Part shown: piece after piece, positions 17,102 to 25,235 of the stretch
How the letters are laid out: every line of letters starts with the position of its first letter
Numbering within the stretch: position 1 is the first letter of the stretch
NCBI RefSeq assembly: GCF_029892045.1
Contig: NZ_CP120367.1
Location: forward strand, 1,674,001 to 1,738,000
DNA from: Sinorhizobium numidicum
GTDB lineage: Bacteria > Pseudomonadota > Alphaproteobacteria > Rhizobiales > Rhizobiaceae
Length of the DNA: 64,000 nucleotides
Reading direction: 5' to 3'
Notes under the pieces: model-generated
Databases searched by the model: none
What the model was told of the DNA's origin: nothing
The model's input: only the letters and a program-made list of their open reading frames with translations
Program-made: the position numbers and the translations under genes

Positions 17102-18115
17102 ATGCTAAATTTCGACGAACAGAGATTCCTGCGCATCCAATCCGGCGCCGTAGCGCTGTCGAAACGCCTGGACGAAGTCGTTTCCTCCTGCCTTTCAGCC
17201 GGCGCTGAAAACATCTTTTTTCTGGGGACCGGCGGCGCCGCGATCCTGATGCAGCCGGCAGCCCAGCTCTTGCAGCGCAGATCGCGTTTTCCGACGTTCA
17301 TCGACATGCCTGCCGAGTTGGTCGTCACCGGGTCGGCTCACCTCACCGCAAAATCGATCGTTGTCATCCCCTCCCTCTCGGGAATGACCAAAGAAAGCGT
17401 TGCCCTTCTCGCCGGGCTGAAAGAAATCGGCGCCACTGTTCTGACCTTGGTCGGCCACGAGGAAACGCCGCTCGGCAAGGGTGGCGATCATGTCTTCGTC
17501 AACTTCGCCGAGGACGACACGTCCTGTGAGTCCTTCTATCTGCAATCGCTCCTCATCGCCCTTTCGGTGATGAAGCACCGCGGCGAGCTCAGCAATTACG
17601 ATCAGCTTGTCGCGGAACTCTCAAATCTTCCGGAAATGCTGCTCCAGGCGAAGCGCGCTTTTGAGGACAGAGCGGATGGCTTTGCGAGGATTCTTGCCGG
17701 CTCCGACTACCACATTATCACCGGCGCCGGGAACGTCTGGCCCGAGGCCTTCTATTATGGGATGTGCATTCTCGAGGAGATGCAATGGATCCGCACCCGC
17801 CCAGTGCACGCCTCCGACTTCTTCCATGGCACACTCGAACTGGTCGAAAAGGAAGTTAGCGTCATTCTCTTCAAGGGCGAGGACGCACTGCGACCGCTTG
17901 CGGAGCGCGTTGAGAATTTCGCGCCCAACTACACCGACAAGCTGACGGTCCTCGACACGGCCGATTTCGAGCTTCCCGGCATCTCGGCGGAGGTGCGCGC
18001 GCTCGTCTCGCCGATCCTGCTCTCTACCGTACTGGAGCGCATCAGCGCGCATCTGGAAGTCATGCGCAACCACCCGCTGACGACGCGCCGCTACTATAAG
18101 CGCGTTGCCTATTGA
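17102..18115 (+). CDS. SIS-domain sugar-phosphate isomerase/deglycase (FrlB-like)
   Basis: A 337-residue protein with two SIS domains. The first (~residues 28-160) shows FFLGTGGAAILM and the SLSGMTKES loop, typical phosphosugar-binding segments. The second (~190-320) includes ITGAGNVWPEAFYYGMCILEEMQW and HASDFFHGTLELV. Family members act as fructosamine-6-phosphate deglycases or glucosamine-6-phosphate isomerases. With the PfkB kinase next door, deglycation of a phosphorylated Amadori compound is the best-fitting role, which is inference from context. The ATG at 17102 is chosen because the upstream part of the frame overlaps the operator region. Confidence 0.82.
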   Translation: MLNFDEQRFLRIQSGAVALSKRLDEVVSSCLSAGAENIFFLGTGGAAILMQPAAQLLQRRSRFPTFIDMPAELVVTGSAHLTAKSIVVIPSLSGMTKESVALLAGLKEIGATVLTLVGHEETPLGKGGDHVFVNFAEDDTSCESFYLQSLLIALSVMKHRGELSNYDQLVAELSNLPEMLLQAKRAFEDRADGFARILAGSDYHIITGAGNVWPEAFYYGMCILEEMQWIRTRPVHASDFFHGTLELVEKEVSVILFKGEDALRPLAERVENFAPNYTDKLTVLDTADFELPGISAEVRALVSPILLSTVLERISAHLEVMRNHPLTTRRYYKRVAY

Positions 18116-18199
18116 GCGGCAGCTCGGGCAAGGATAGGCGAGGTTCCGAATGCGTCCGACGGCATTCGCGGGCTAACCGTCACGTTAGATGAGAGGCCC

Positions 18200-19012
18200 A
18201 TGACGCATTTCCGCTTCGCAGCCGTCGGCGACAATTGCATCGATCGGTTCCGCCCACCCGTCGGCCAGTCGCTTGTCGGCGGGAATGCGGTCAACGTCGC
18301 GGTGCAGCTTGCCCGCCTTGGGCATCGCTCCTACTACTTCGGCGCCGTCGGTCGCGATGCGGACGGCGCACGAACGCGCCTGCTTCTTGAGGAAAATGGC
18401 GTACGAACAGAGCATCTTCAGGTTTGTCCGGGTGTCACCGCCCATACGGATATCGACGTTCTGGCGTCGGGCGATCGGGTCTTCGTTTTCGAGGATTTCG
18501 GTGTCTGCGCCGGCTACCAGCCGAGCGAGGGCGAAATAGCGATCCTGACAACGATGGACCATGTGCACATCGGCTGGATGGACGATGGCGGCGCACTCAG
18601 ACGGACCCTCGCGGCCGCCGACGTCAGCGTTTCGCAGGACATTTCGGTCAATGCCGATCCCGCCAATCTTGGCGTCGAGGGTTTGGGCATTGCCTTCGGC
18701 TCAGCGGGCGATGATGAAGCTGCTGCGCATCGTCTGGCGGAGGACCTCCTCGGGCGCGGCGCACGGCTTGCCGTCGTCACTCGGGGCGCACGCGGCTCGT
18801 TTGCAAGCAACGGCAAGATCACGGCAAGTAAGGGGATTCGTTCGGTCGAGGTCGTCGACACCACCGGTGCGGGCGACAGCTTCATTGCAGGCTTCCTCGC
18901 TGCCCATCTCCAGGGCCTGCCGCTTGCCGACTGTTTGGCAGCCGGCCGCGACCTCGCAGCGTTTACCTGTGGCCATGTCGGCGGTTTCCCGCAACAACCC
19001 CAGCCGCTTTGA
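18200..19012 (+). CDS. PfkB-family sugar kinase (FrlD-like)
   Basis: A 270-residue ribokinase-fold kinase. It begins with FAAVGDNCIDRF and the GGNAVNVAVQLARLG motif (PfkB signature 1). It ends with the DTTGAGDSFIAGFLAAHL signature 2 holding the catalytic aspartate. The short length matches fructoselysine 6-kinase FrlD better than ribokinase or fructokinase (~300+). It lies 84 bases after the SIS gene on the same strand. Together they would phosphorylate a fructosyl-amino acid and cleave it to glucose 6-phosphate and the amino acid (inference). Confidence 0.85.
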   Translation: MTHFRFAAVGDNCIDRFRPPVGQSLVGGNAVNVAVQLARLGHRSYYFGAVGRDADGARTRLLLEENGVRTEHLQVCPGVTAHTDIDVLASGDRVFVFEDFGVCAGYQPSEGEIAILTTMDHVHIGWMDDGGALRRTLAAADVSVSQDISVNADPANLGVEGLGIAFGSAGDDEAAAHRLAEDLLGRGARLAVVTRGARGSFASNGKITASKGIRSVEVVDTTGAGDSFIAGFLAAHLQGLPLADCLAAGRDLAAFTCGHVGGFPQQPQPL

Positions 19013-19164
19013 CGACCGGGAAAATTGCGTCGTTCGCTTCACCGCTCGCCTCGACCTTTGTCTCAACTCCGACCGCTGGTGCCATCATTCGGCGATCGCT
19101 CGTCGAATGAATCGTTAACCATCTTGCCGATAGACGAGGTGATAGCCGAGCGCGGGGTGATTCG

Positions 19165-19473
19165 ATGGACGCTGAATTGAACGAACGGACAAGGGTGGTC
19201 AAAAGCGGTGCTATTGTCGCCTTTCCTCTTGCGGCACGCGCCAGAGAGATCGATCGCTGCGCACGAGAACTCGATCGAATCCACGGAAGCGCTGCCGTCG
19301 ATTACTGGAAGGCGGAATGCCGCAAGCTAGCGCAACAACTTTCGGCGCTCGGATTGCTGGAAGACGAGGTGCGCCATGAGATCATGGAGTTTCAGACGGA
19401 AGTTCAGATCGCAATAGCCTGCCGCTACCAGCCGCAATCAATCGCCAAGGGCCGATCGGAAAGCCTGACATAA
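19165..19473 (+). CDS. DUF6074-like small protein
   Basis: A 102-residue soluble protein that begins with a VVKSGAIVAFPLAARAREI segment. A helical core follows (CARELDRIHGSAAVDYWKAECRKLAQQLSALG...), with an EVRHEIMEFQTEVQ helix near the end. This VAFPL-plus-helices pattern recurs in small Rhizobiales proteins annotated DUF6074; no function is known. It stands alone between the kinase gene and the convergent permease. Confidence 0.65.
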   Translation: MDAELNERTRVVKSGAIVAFPLAARAREIDRCARELDRIHGSAAVDYWKAECRKLAQQLSALGLLEDEVRHEIMEFQTEVQIAIACRYQPQSIAKGRSESLT

Positions 19474-19560
19474 AGCAAGTAGCCGCTTCTCGCGCGGGTC
19501 TCCGTGGCCGATGTAGTTGCGGCTGCGGTTTCGAACCTAGCCAATGCACCACGAAGCGTG

Positions 19561-20532
19561 TCAGCGGATGTTATAGCGGCCGAAACGCTCCTCGATGCGA
19601 GCCTGCAGAAATTCGAGCCCGATCGAAAGAATCCAGTAGATCATCGACGCGGTGATGAGCATCTCGATATGGCGAAACTCGGTCTGACCCTGGGTCCGAG
19701 CGAGATACATGATCTCCCAGACCCCGACGACGGAGACCAGCGAGGAATCCTTCAGCATCGCGATGAACTGGTTTCCAGTCGGGGGAATGATCACCCGCAT
19801 CGCCTGTGGCAGGATGACGAGCGCCATCGTCTGGTTGGGGCTGAGGCCGAGTGCGGTCGCCCCTTCGGTCTGCCCGCGCGGAATGCTTTCGATGCCGGCG
19901 CGGAAGATTTCGGTCATATAGGCGCCATAGCAGAGCGAGAGCGCCAGAATGCCCGCCGGAACGGCGCTGATCACATACCCCACCTGCGGCAGCCCGAGAT
20001 AGATGATGTAGATCTGCATCAGCAGCGGCAGCCCGCGAAAGAGCGAAGTGTAGAAAGTGGCGAAACCGTAGATGACGCCATTCTTCGACAGCTTCGCGAT
20101 CGCCCCGGCAAGGGCGATGATGGTCGCGATGACGATCGAAATCGCCGAGATGTAGAGCGTGGTCACGACGCCTTGCGAGATCAGGAAGCCGATCTTCTTG
20201 GCGATGAAAGCGAAGGAAAGATCGAAGGAATAGAAGAATAGCATCAGCAGCGCGAAAAGCTCGAGCCAGACGCCCGCGATCTGCTGGCGGCGCGGCAATT
20301 GGCGAAGCGCCTTCCAATTGGCCGCAGCGATCAGAGGGATCATGACGGCGGCAACGAACCGCCCCATCGCCGGGTTGGCGGTCAGCCATCCGGAGGTTGC
20401 CGGCAGCAAGTGTCCTATCCAGGCGGAGCTGATCCCCATCCCGTAGAGCGATAGTGTCATCAAGCCTAGAACCAGGAAAATCCCGGTGCGCCGCGCGGCG
20501 TCGGGGTTGCTCAGTATCCAACGACCGATCAT
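19561..20532 (-). CDS. Polar amino acid ABC transporter permease (HisM/GlnP family)
   Basis: A 323-residue inner-membrane permease. The canonical core begins near residue 105 (QGVVTTLYISAISIVIATIIAL). The EAA loop is at about 225-245 (GIESIPRGQTEGATALGLSP), with FIAMLKDSSLVSVVG after it. An extra N-terminal part of ~100 residues adds about three hydrophobic segments. One permease gene may form a homodimer. It follows the FAD oxidase gene by 22 bases with GGAGAGAG before its ATG. No ATPase gene is present in the cluster or elsewhere nearby. Confidence 0.88.
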   Translation of the reverse strand: MIGRWILSNPDAARRTGIFLVLGLMTLSLYGMGISSAWIGHLLPATSGWLTANPAMGRFVAAVMIPLIAAANWKALRQLPRRQQIAGVWLELFALLMLFFYSFDLSFAFIAKKIGFLISQGVVTTLYISAISIVIATIIALAGAIAKLSKNGVIYGFATFYTSLFRGLPLLMQIYIIYLGLPQVGYVISAVPAGILALSLCYGAYMTEIFRAGIESIPRGQTEGATALGLSPNQTMALVILPQAMRVIIPPTGNQFIAMLKDSSLVSVVGVWEIMYLARTQGQTEFRHIEMLITASMIYWILSIGLEFLQARIEERFGRYNIR

Positions 20533-20554
20533 GTTCGCTCTCTCTCCGACGGTG

Positions 20555-21835
20555 TCATGCGGCGCGTTCGCGCCACCAGTCCTGGGCCTGCAGTTTCCAA
20601 TAGGTCAGTTGCGCGACCGCAAGACCGGCAAGTCCACCGGCCCAAACCAGGCCAAAAGGCTGAAGCAGTCGGTAGCGGTCGGATTCGCCGAGAATGCCCT
20701 CCGCCACCAGCTTTCCGCCGATCGCGGTCGTGTTGAGGCCGTGGCCGCCGAAGGCGGTGCAATGCCAGACACCCGGCTGCATCTCGCCGATCTGGGGCAT
20801 CAAGTGGCGCGCATAGGACATGAGACCGGACCAGGCGAGCTCGGTCCTGAGGCCGGAGAGCTGCGGATAGGTGCCGGTCATCTCGCGGCGCAGTTCTCTG
20901 GCAAGTGCTGCCGGTGACGCGGCGCGCGTCGTGATGCGACCGCCCCAAAGCAACCGCTTGCCGCTGTCAACAAGGCGATAATAGTCACCCGCGCGGCGGT
21001 TGTCGCCGATCGCATCCGTCGTCGCGATCGCCTCACGGATGAGGTCCGGCGCCTCTTCGCTCAGCATCACATAGGTAGCGATCGGCAGGAAGGCACGCTT
21101 CAATCGGCTGTTCAGCGAGCCCGTGTAGCCGCCTGTGGTGAATACGACGTGGCGCGCCCGCACCTGACCTTCAGCCGTTCGGACGATCTTTTCGGCACCT
21201 GCAAGTGCGCTCGCCGTCGCGGCGGATCGTTCATAGATCCTGCCACCCGACCGCTCGATCTCGGCAGCGACCCCGCGCAGGTAGTTCAGCGGATGCATGT
21301 GAAAAGCGCTTGGGTCGCGCAGCCCCTGGAAATAACGCTCCGACTTGAGGACGGAGCGCACCTGCTCGCGCCCCAGGTATTCGAGCTCATATCCGTAAGC
21401 CAGCGCCATGTGCTCCACATGCGCCTTCAGGCTCTCGCCGTCATCGTAACGCAGGACGCTCATCAGTCCCGGCTGTGGCCGGGCCTCCTTGATCGCAAGG
21501 TCGCGAATGGTATCGCGGACGAAGTCGACTCCCTCGATCGACAGAAGATGTATCTTACGCGCCGCCTCAGCGCCGGCGACGCGTGCGATCTGGTCGCTGC
21601 CGATGGCAAATCCTGGGCTGACGAACCCGCCGTTGCGGCCGGACGCCCCAAAGCCGATGCTTTCCGCCTCCAGCACAACGACGGCGTGTCCGGCGCGTGT
21701 AAGCTGCAGTGCAGTCGTCAGACCGGCAAGGCCTCCGCCGATGATGACGGCGTCGCATTCGGCCGTTCCGGTTAGAACTGGTCTGACCTTATCCTCTGCT
21801 AGCGTGCGTTTGTAGTAGGTATCGGGATAGGACAT
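20555..21835 (-). CDS. FAD-dependent amine/amino acid oxidoreductase (DAO family)
   Basis: A 426-residue flavoprotein. The FAD-binding dinucleotide fold IIGGGLAGLTTALQLTRAGH lies at ~31-50, then the E-A-x-x-I-GFGASGRNGGF motif (~55-72) common to gamma-glutamylputrescine oxidase (PuuB) and related enzymes. A C-terminal GGHGLNTTAIGGKLVAEGI segment contacts FAD. It would oxidise an amine or N-substituted amino acid. Between a binding-protein gene and a permease gene, oxidation of the imported compound is likely, and an amadoriase-like reaction is possible but unproven. Confidence 0.85.
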   Translation of the reverse strand: MSYPDTYYKRTLAEDKVRPVLTGTAECDAVIIGGGLAGLTTALQLTRAGHAVVVLEAESIGFGASGRNGGFVSPGFAIGSDQIARVAGAEAARKIHLLSIEGVDFVRDTIRDLAIKEARPQPGLMSVLRYDDGESLKAHVEHMALAYGYELEYLGREQVRSVLKSERYFQGLRDPSAFHMHPLNYLRGVAAEIERSGGRIYERSAATASALAGAEKIVRTAEGQVRARHVVFTTGGYTGSLNSRLKRAFLPIATYVMLSEEAPDLIREAIATTDAIGDNRRAGDYYRLVDSGKRLLWGGRITTRAASPAALARELRREMTGTYPQLSGLRTELAWSGLMSYARHLMPQIGEMQPGVWHCTAFGGHGLNTTAIGGKLVAEGILGESDRYRLLQPFGLVWAGGLAGLAVAQLTYWKLQAQDWWRERAA

Positions 21836-21995
21836 GATGTGCTCATGGGCTCGACGGCGTCGGAGACGAACCGGCGGCTATACCGCCTATCTCCTCAAAT
21901 GCGCAAAGATCGCTGCAATGCTTTTTCTCTTCCGCGTGATTGCCCAGCCGGCATCGATCGGGGCAATCATGCGAAGCGTCACCTGCAGATACGGA

Positions 21996-22823
21996 TCAGT
22001 CGGCGCTGTAATCCTTCCCGTACCATTTCGTGGTGAGGCTCGTGAGTGTGCCGTCCTTCTTCATCTCTTCGATGATGCCGCCGACCTTGGCAGTCCACTC
22101 GGGGTCGGCTTTCTCAGCAATCACGACGAGCGGCTCCTTGAAAGCATATTCGCCTTCAAGCACGCGCAGCGGGTATCCGTTCTTGATCGCGTTTTGAGCA
22201 GTCTGCTCCGGCGCGATTACCGCATCGAGGCGCACGCCGTTGCCAAGACGCAGGTCATCGAAGGGCAGCATGGAATCGGCAAAGGTACGGATTTCTCCCG
22301 GCTCGAGCTTATATTCGATCGGCGGCAGGTCCGGCGCATCGATTTCAAGCTGGCGTCGAACGAAATCCTCTGAGGTCGTTGCGGTCTCGACACCGATTAC
22401 CTTGCCGTTGAGATCCGCGACGGATTTCGCCGGGCTGTCCTTGTGCAGGACGTATACGTATGGGCTGTAATAATAAACGCCGACGAAATCGATCACCTGG
22501 GCGCGCGGCTTCGTCGGAGTGACGGAGCCGACACCGAGATCGTAGCGTCCCTGCCAATGGCCGCCGGTAAGCGTCGCCCAATCCGGCGTTTCGAAGCTTA
22601 CCTCAACGCCGAGCCGCTTGGCGATTTCACGCGACACGTCGATATCGAAGCCGACCAGTTCGTTGCTGTCATCGAGATAACTCTGGGGCGGCCAGCCGCT
22701 GTTGGTCGCGACGACCATTGCCTTCTTCTCCGCAACCCGGTCAAGGGTCTCTCCGGCCTCGGCCGTCGTATTGGATGCCAGCGCCGCGACGCCGAGCGCC
22801 AGATATGCAAACAGCTTCTTCAC
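21996..22823 (-). CDS. Amino acid/opine-type ABC transporter substrate-binding protein
   Basis: A 275-residue family 3 solute-binding protein. The N-terminal signal peptide (MKKLFAYLALGVAALASNTTAEA) is followed by the SBP_bac_3 domain: NSGWPPQSYLDDSNELVGFDIDVSREIAKRLG near residues 40-70 and a GVETATTSEDFV hinge. It acts in the periplasm. The start is GTG at 22823 with AGGAGGA upstream. It is the first gene of the leftward unit with the oxidase and permease. A TTGTCTGACAA-like core at 22871 lies 48 bases upstream. The ligand is inferred to be a fructosyl-amino acid or related amino compound. Confidence 0.9.
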   Translation of the reverse strand: MKKLFAYLALGVAALASNTTAEAGETLDRVAEKKAMVVATNSGWPPQSYLDDSNELVGFDIDVSREIAKRLGVEVSFETPDWATLTGGHWQGRYDLGVGSVTPTKPRAQVIDFVGVYYYSPYVYVLHKDSPAKSVADLNGKVIGVETATTSEDFVRRQLEIDAPDLPPIEYKLEPGEIRTFADSMLPFDDLRLGNGVRLDAVIAPEQTAQNAIKNGYPLRVLEGEYAFKEPLVVIAEKADPEWTAKVGGIIEEMKKDGTLTSLTTKWYGKDYSAD

Positions 22824-22870
22824 GCAATCCTCCTGTTCGATTGTCAGCCCTACATGTTCCCTCGTGTAAG

Positions 22871-22881
22871 ATGTCTGACAA
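22871..22881. promoter_or_regulatory. Candidate operator, site 3
   Basis: ATGTCTGACAA in front of the binding-protein gene; 10 of 11 bases match the site at 16903. The rest of the 22824-23191 gap shows no gene. Confidence 0.5.
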
Positions 22882-23191
22882 CGTCATGTAGCGATAAGGA
22901 GGGGCCCAGAGTCAAGCTCAAGAGCCGTCATGATCGATGAAACAAGTTGATGACACCATGCGGATTGGTGATGACGTCGCGCTCGACGAGGCGCGGCAAG
23001 CGCATGCTTGAAAATGGAGCGCGGTCGCGAGGCGTAAGTGTTAGCGCCTCGCAAGCCCCCATCAGCACTGCGCACTGCAGCGCCGTGAGTCTTTTTCAGA
23101 CGCACAAAGGATAAATGCAATAGGCGCGTCAGAAGGCGTTAATCTCAAGGAGTTGTTCGAACTTCGCTTTCCAATCAACTCACTGTCGCAG

Positions 23192-23461
23192 TCATTGTTG
23201 GCCCGTCCAACTGTGAACGCGGAACTGGGCCTCCTCAGCCGCCTTGATGAAGGCGGCACGTGCGACATCCGGTTCGTCAAACCCGTCGATCACGCGGTCG
23301 CATGCGGCGAGCGCGTCGCCTTTTGCTTTTCCGTCCGTCATCGGCCAATGATTTTTGAGGCAGAGGAAGGCATCCCTCGTGCTTTGCACCCTTAGCACGC
23401 GATCAGCCGCCTCCAGTATAACCGCTTCACTCCACAGACGATCCTGGGTCAGGCTTGGCAT
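23192..23461 (-). CDS. DUF982 family protein (copy 4)
   Basis: An 89-residue DUF982 protein: V-Q-S-TRDAFLCL, HWPMTDGKA, C-x3-I and ARAAFIKAAEEAQF. The core is closest in pattern to copy 1. Its ATG lies inside the last 13 bases of the upstream CBS gene, so translation is probably coupled. Function unknown. Confidence 0.8.
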   Translation of the reverse strand: MPSLTQDRLWSEAVILEAADRVLRVQSTRDAFLCLKNHWPMTDGKAKGDALAACDRVIDGFDEPDVARAAFIKAAEEAQFRVHSWTGQQ

Positions 23462-23931
23462 GACGACATTCCTTCGACCTGCGACGTTTCCGGGGCCCGG
23501 CTCCTCATGCCGTCAAGCACGAGACCGCCGAGCTCAGGGCTCACCCGGGTAATATCCGCCAGCGAAATGATCCCGGCTGCGTGGCGCTTCTCGTCGACGA
23601 CCACAAGGCGGCGAATTTGGTGGTCGTGCATCTTCTGCGCTGCCAAGAGGATGCTATCGCCTTCCTCGCAGGATTCGGCCGCAACTGTCATGAATTCGAA
23701 AACCTGCGTTGATGTTGATAGCTGTTCGGCAACGACGGACGTTAGAATGTCGCGATCCGTGACGATGCCGAGAATCGTTCCCACACCAGGAGCCTCGACG
23801 GGCAAGGCACCCACGCCGGTCTCCTCCATCAGTCGCGCCACCGATTGCGCCGTGTCGGTTGGGGAAACCGTGAAGACCTGACGCGACATCACGTCCCGAA
23901 CGCGGATCGATTTGTCCTCATTGCCGGCCAT
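23449..23931 (-). CDS. CBS-domain pair protein
   Basis: A 160-residue protein made of two CBS motifs (residues ~8-65 and ~75-130), with VRDVMSRQVFTV, GIVTDRDIL and GIISLADITR as landmarks. Stand-alone CBS pairs bind adenine nucleotides and act as cytoplasmic energy or stress sensors. The start at 23931 has GGGAGGAG upstream; an ATG 13 codons earlier is less likely. It overlaps the DUF982 gene downstream by 13 bases. Confidence 0.88.
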   Translation of the reverse strand: MAGNEDKSIRVRDVMSRQVFTVSPTDTAQSVARLMEETGVGALPVEAPGVGTILGIVTDRDILTSVVAEQLSTSTQVFEFMTVAAESCEEGDSILLAAQKMHDHQIRRLVVVDEKRHAAGIISLADITRVSPELGGLVLDGMRSRAPETSQVEGMSSCQA

Positions 23932-24248
23932 TGGCGAGACTCCTCCCACTGATCGATGCCGGCACTGCAACTTCTTCTTCCGTCGACTTCTTGAGGGGGA
24001 GATCGACCCGATGGGGCACGATGACCTGTGGCTGCCAGGAATTCCGCCGCTCTTTCTCCGCGTTCGGATTTTCAGGGGGCCGGAGGAATTTCGGGCGGTT
24101 TTGCTTCAGTCGATGTCGCACAATGCGGTCCCTTCTTTTCGCGTGATGCTGCGCGGCAAAAGCCACAGCTCTATCGGTAACGCGCCAACAGGGGAGCGGT
24201 TCCAGGATTTCTCCGACGTGTCTCTCGACCCCTGGGCTCAGTTCGGCC
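23932..24248. other. Intergenic region without recognised gene
   Basis: About 317 bases upstream of the CBS gene. The open frames here have no ribosome site or protein-like pattern, and no EcfG motif was found. Confidence 0.4.
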
Positions 24249-24515
24249 TCAGGTCGCCTCCCCGACGGCGGGATCTCTTTCCGCCCGCGCCATTGCGTCC
24301 TCCAAAATGGAGCTGATTTCCGCGGTCATGGCATTCTGCCTGGCGAATGCCTCGGAGGGCACCACGCCCGGGTCCTCCTCATGATCCTGAACGATCTGAG
24401 CGTCCTCGAGGACCCTGTTGATTTCCGTCCAGACGTCGTCGTGCCGTGCAAGGGCGGAAAGGAGGGCTACCAGGATTTCCCTATGGGCAGCCAAGCGAAA
24501 CTCGAGATTTTCCAT
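24249..24515 (-). CDS. Conserved hypothetical protein
   Basis: An 88-residue, mostly helical, acidic protein (MENLEFRLAAHREIL..., then two helices with NRVLEDAQIVQDHEED and ISSILEDAMARAER). The start at 24515 has AAGAGG upstream and skips 18 basic residues of the longer frame. The two LEDA-containing helices look like a weak internal repeat. No family recognised. Confidence 0.55.
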   Translation of the reverse strand: MENLEFRLAAHREILVALLSALARHDDVWTEINRVLEDAQIVQDHEEDPGVVPSEAFARQNAMTAEISSILEDAMARAERDPAVGEAT

Positions 24516-24642
24516 GTTTCGCCTCTTGAATCTCGCTGCGAGCGGGCGGCCCACGCATCGCTTCAGCAAATCGCTCGCGACGCCTCCGCGCCTTCAGCCT
24601 CCCTCCCGCTTTGAGCATATGAAGCCAAATAGTCCTGCAGTA

Positions 24643-24927
24643 CTACTGCAGGACCTCCACCACCGTATGGGTCTTCGGATTAACAATGACCCGCTTGTTG
24701 TTCACGATGGCATAGGCAAAGTCGGGTTGGTCGGGAATTGGGTGAACCTCTACCACTTCAGGCAGCGGTGATCCGACGACGATCTCGCCTTCATAGGTAA
24801 CGGAAGGTGTATTCTGTTCCAACACATAGGTCCTGACTTCGCCCGGCAGCACGACCGTTGTCTGCGCAATCGCCGACGAGCCGATCGAGACAAGCAGCGC
24901 GGCACCTATCACGGTAAACTTCTTCAT
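24643..24927 (-). CDS. DUF1236 periplasmic protein (short form)
   Basis: A 94-residue secreted protein. The signal peptide MKKFTVIGAALLVSIGSSAIAQ precedes a mature part ending in the DUF1236 core: HPIPDQPDFAYAIVNNKRV followed by VNPKTHTVVEVLQ. A paralogue at 63034 has the same C-terminal core with a glycine-rich insertion. The ATG has AGGAGG upstream. A candidate EcfG promoter is at 24955-24979. DUF1236 proteins are small rhizobial envelope proteins of unknown function. Confidence 0.82.
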   Translation of the reverse strand: MKKFTVIGAALLVSIGSSAIAQTTVVLPGEVRTYVLEQNTPSVTYEGEIVVGSPLPEVVEVHPIPDQPDFAYAIVNNKRVIVNPKTHTVVEVLQ

Positions 24928-24954
24928 AGTTTCCTCCTTTCTTGAAACCTCCCA

Positions 24955-24979
24955 AACCGACAGCAATGCCTTTGGTTCC
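24955..24979 (-). promoter_or_regulatory. Candidate EcfG promoter, leftward
   Basis: On the minus strand GGAAC, 16-base spacer, GGTT; 27 bases upstream of the DUF1236 start. Confidence 0.55.
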
Positions 24980-25160
24980 GGCCGGATCGATTTGCGGAGA
25001 TCGGCTATGAGGCTGCACAGTTTCGCGGCTTTCGTAGCCGCCGCTCCAGAAACCCGCCGACCGGAGCTCCGATACATCGGCTGAGCACCGTGACGGCCGC
25101 CGATATGCGCCGCGCGCTGCGAGTGAGCCTGGCATACCTTTTGGAAATATCGCCCGATCA

Positions 25161-25187
25161 GGAACCAAACGGTCGGACAGGCATTTT
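25161..25187 (+). promoter_or_regulatory. Possible ECF-type promoter of the sigma gene
   Basis: GGAAC at 25161-25165, 17-base spacer, ATTTT at 25183-25187. It lacks the GTT of EcfG promoters but matches spacing and -10 of a site at 62973 exactly. Confidence 0.3.
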
Positions 25188-25235
25188 CTAACGTCACTTA
25201 TATTCTTCTCTCCGGGCAGAAGGGCGATAGTCGAC

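Noticed and set aside
23912..24316. A 134-codon rightward frame
   Set aside because: It overlaps the CBS ribosome site and the 24249 gene, and has no protein family pattern.
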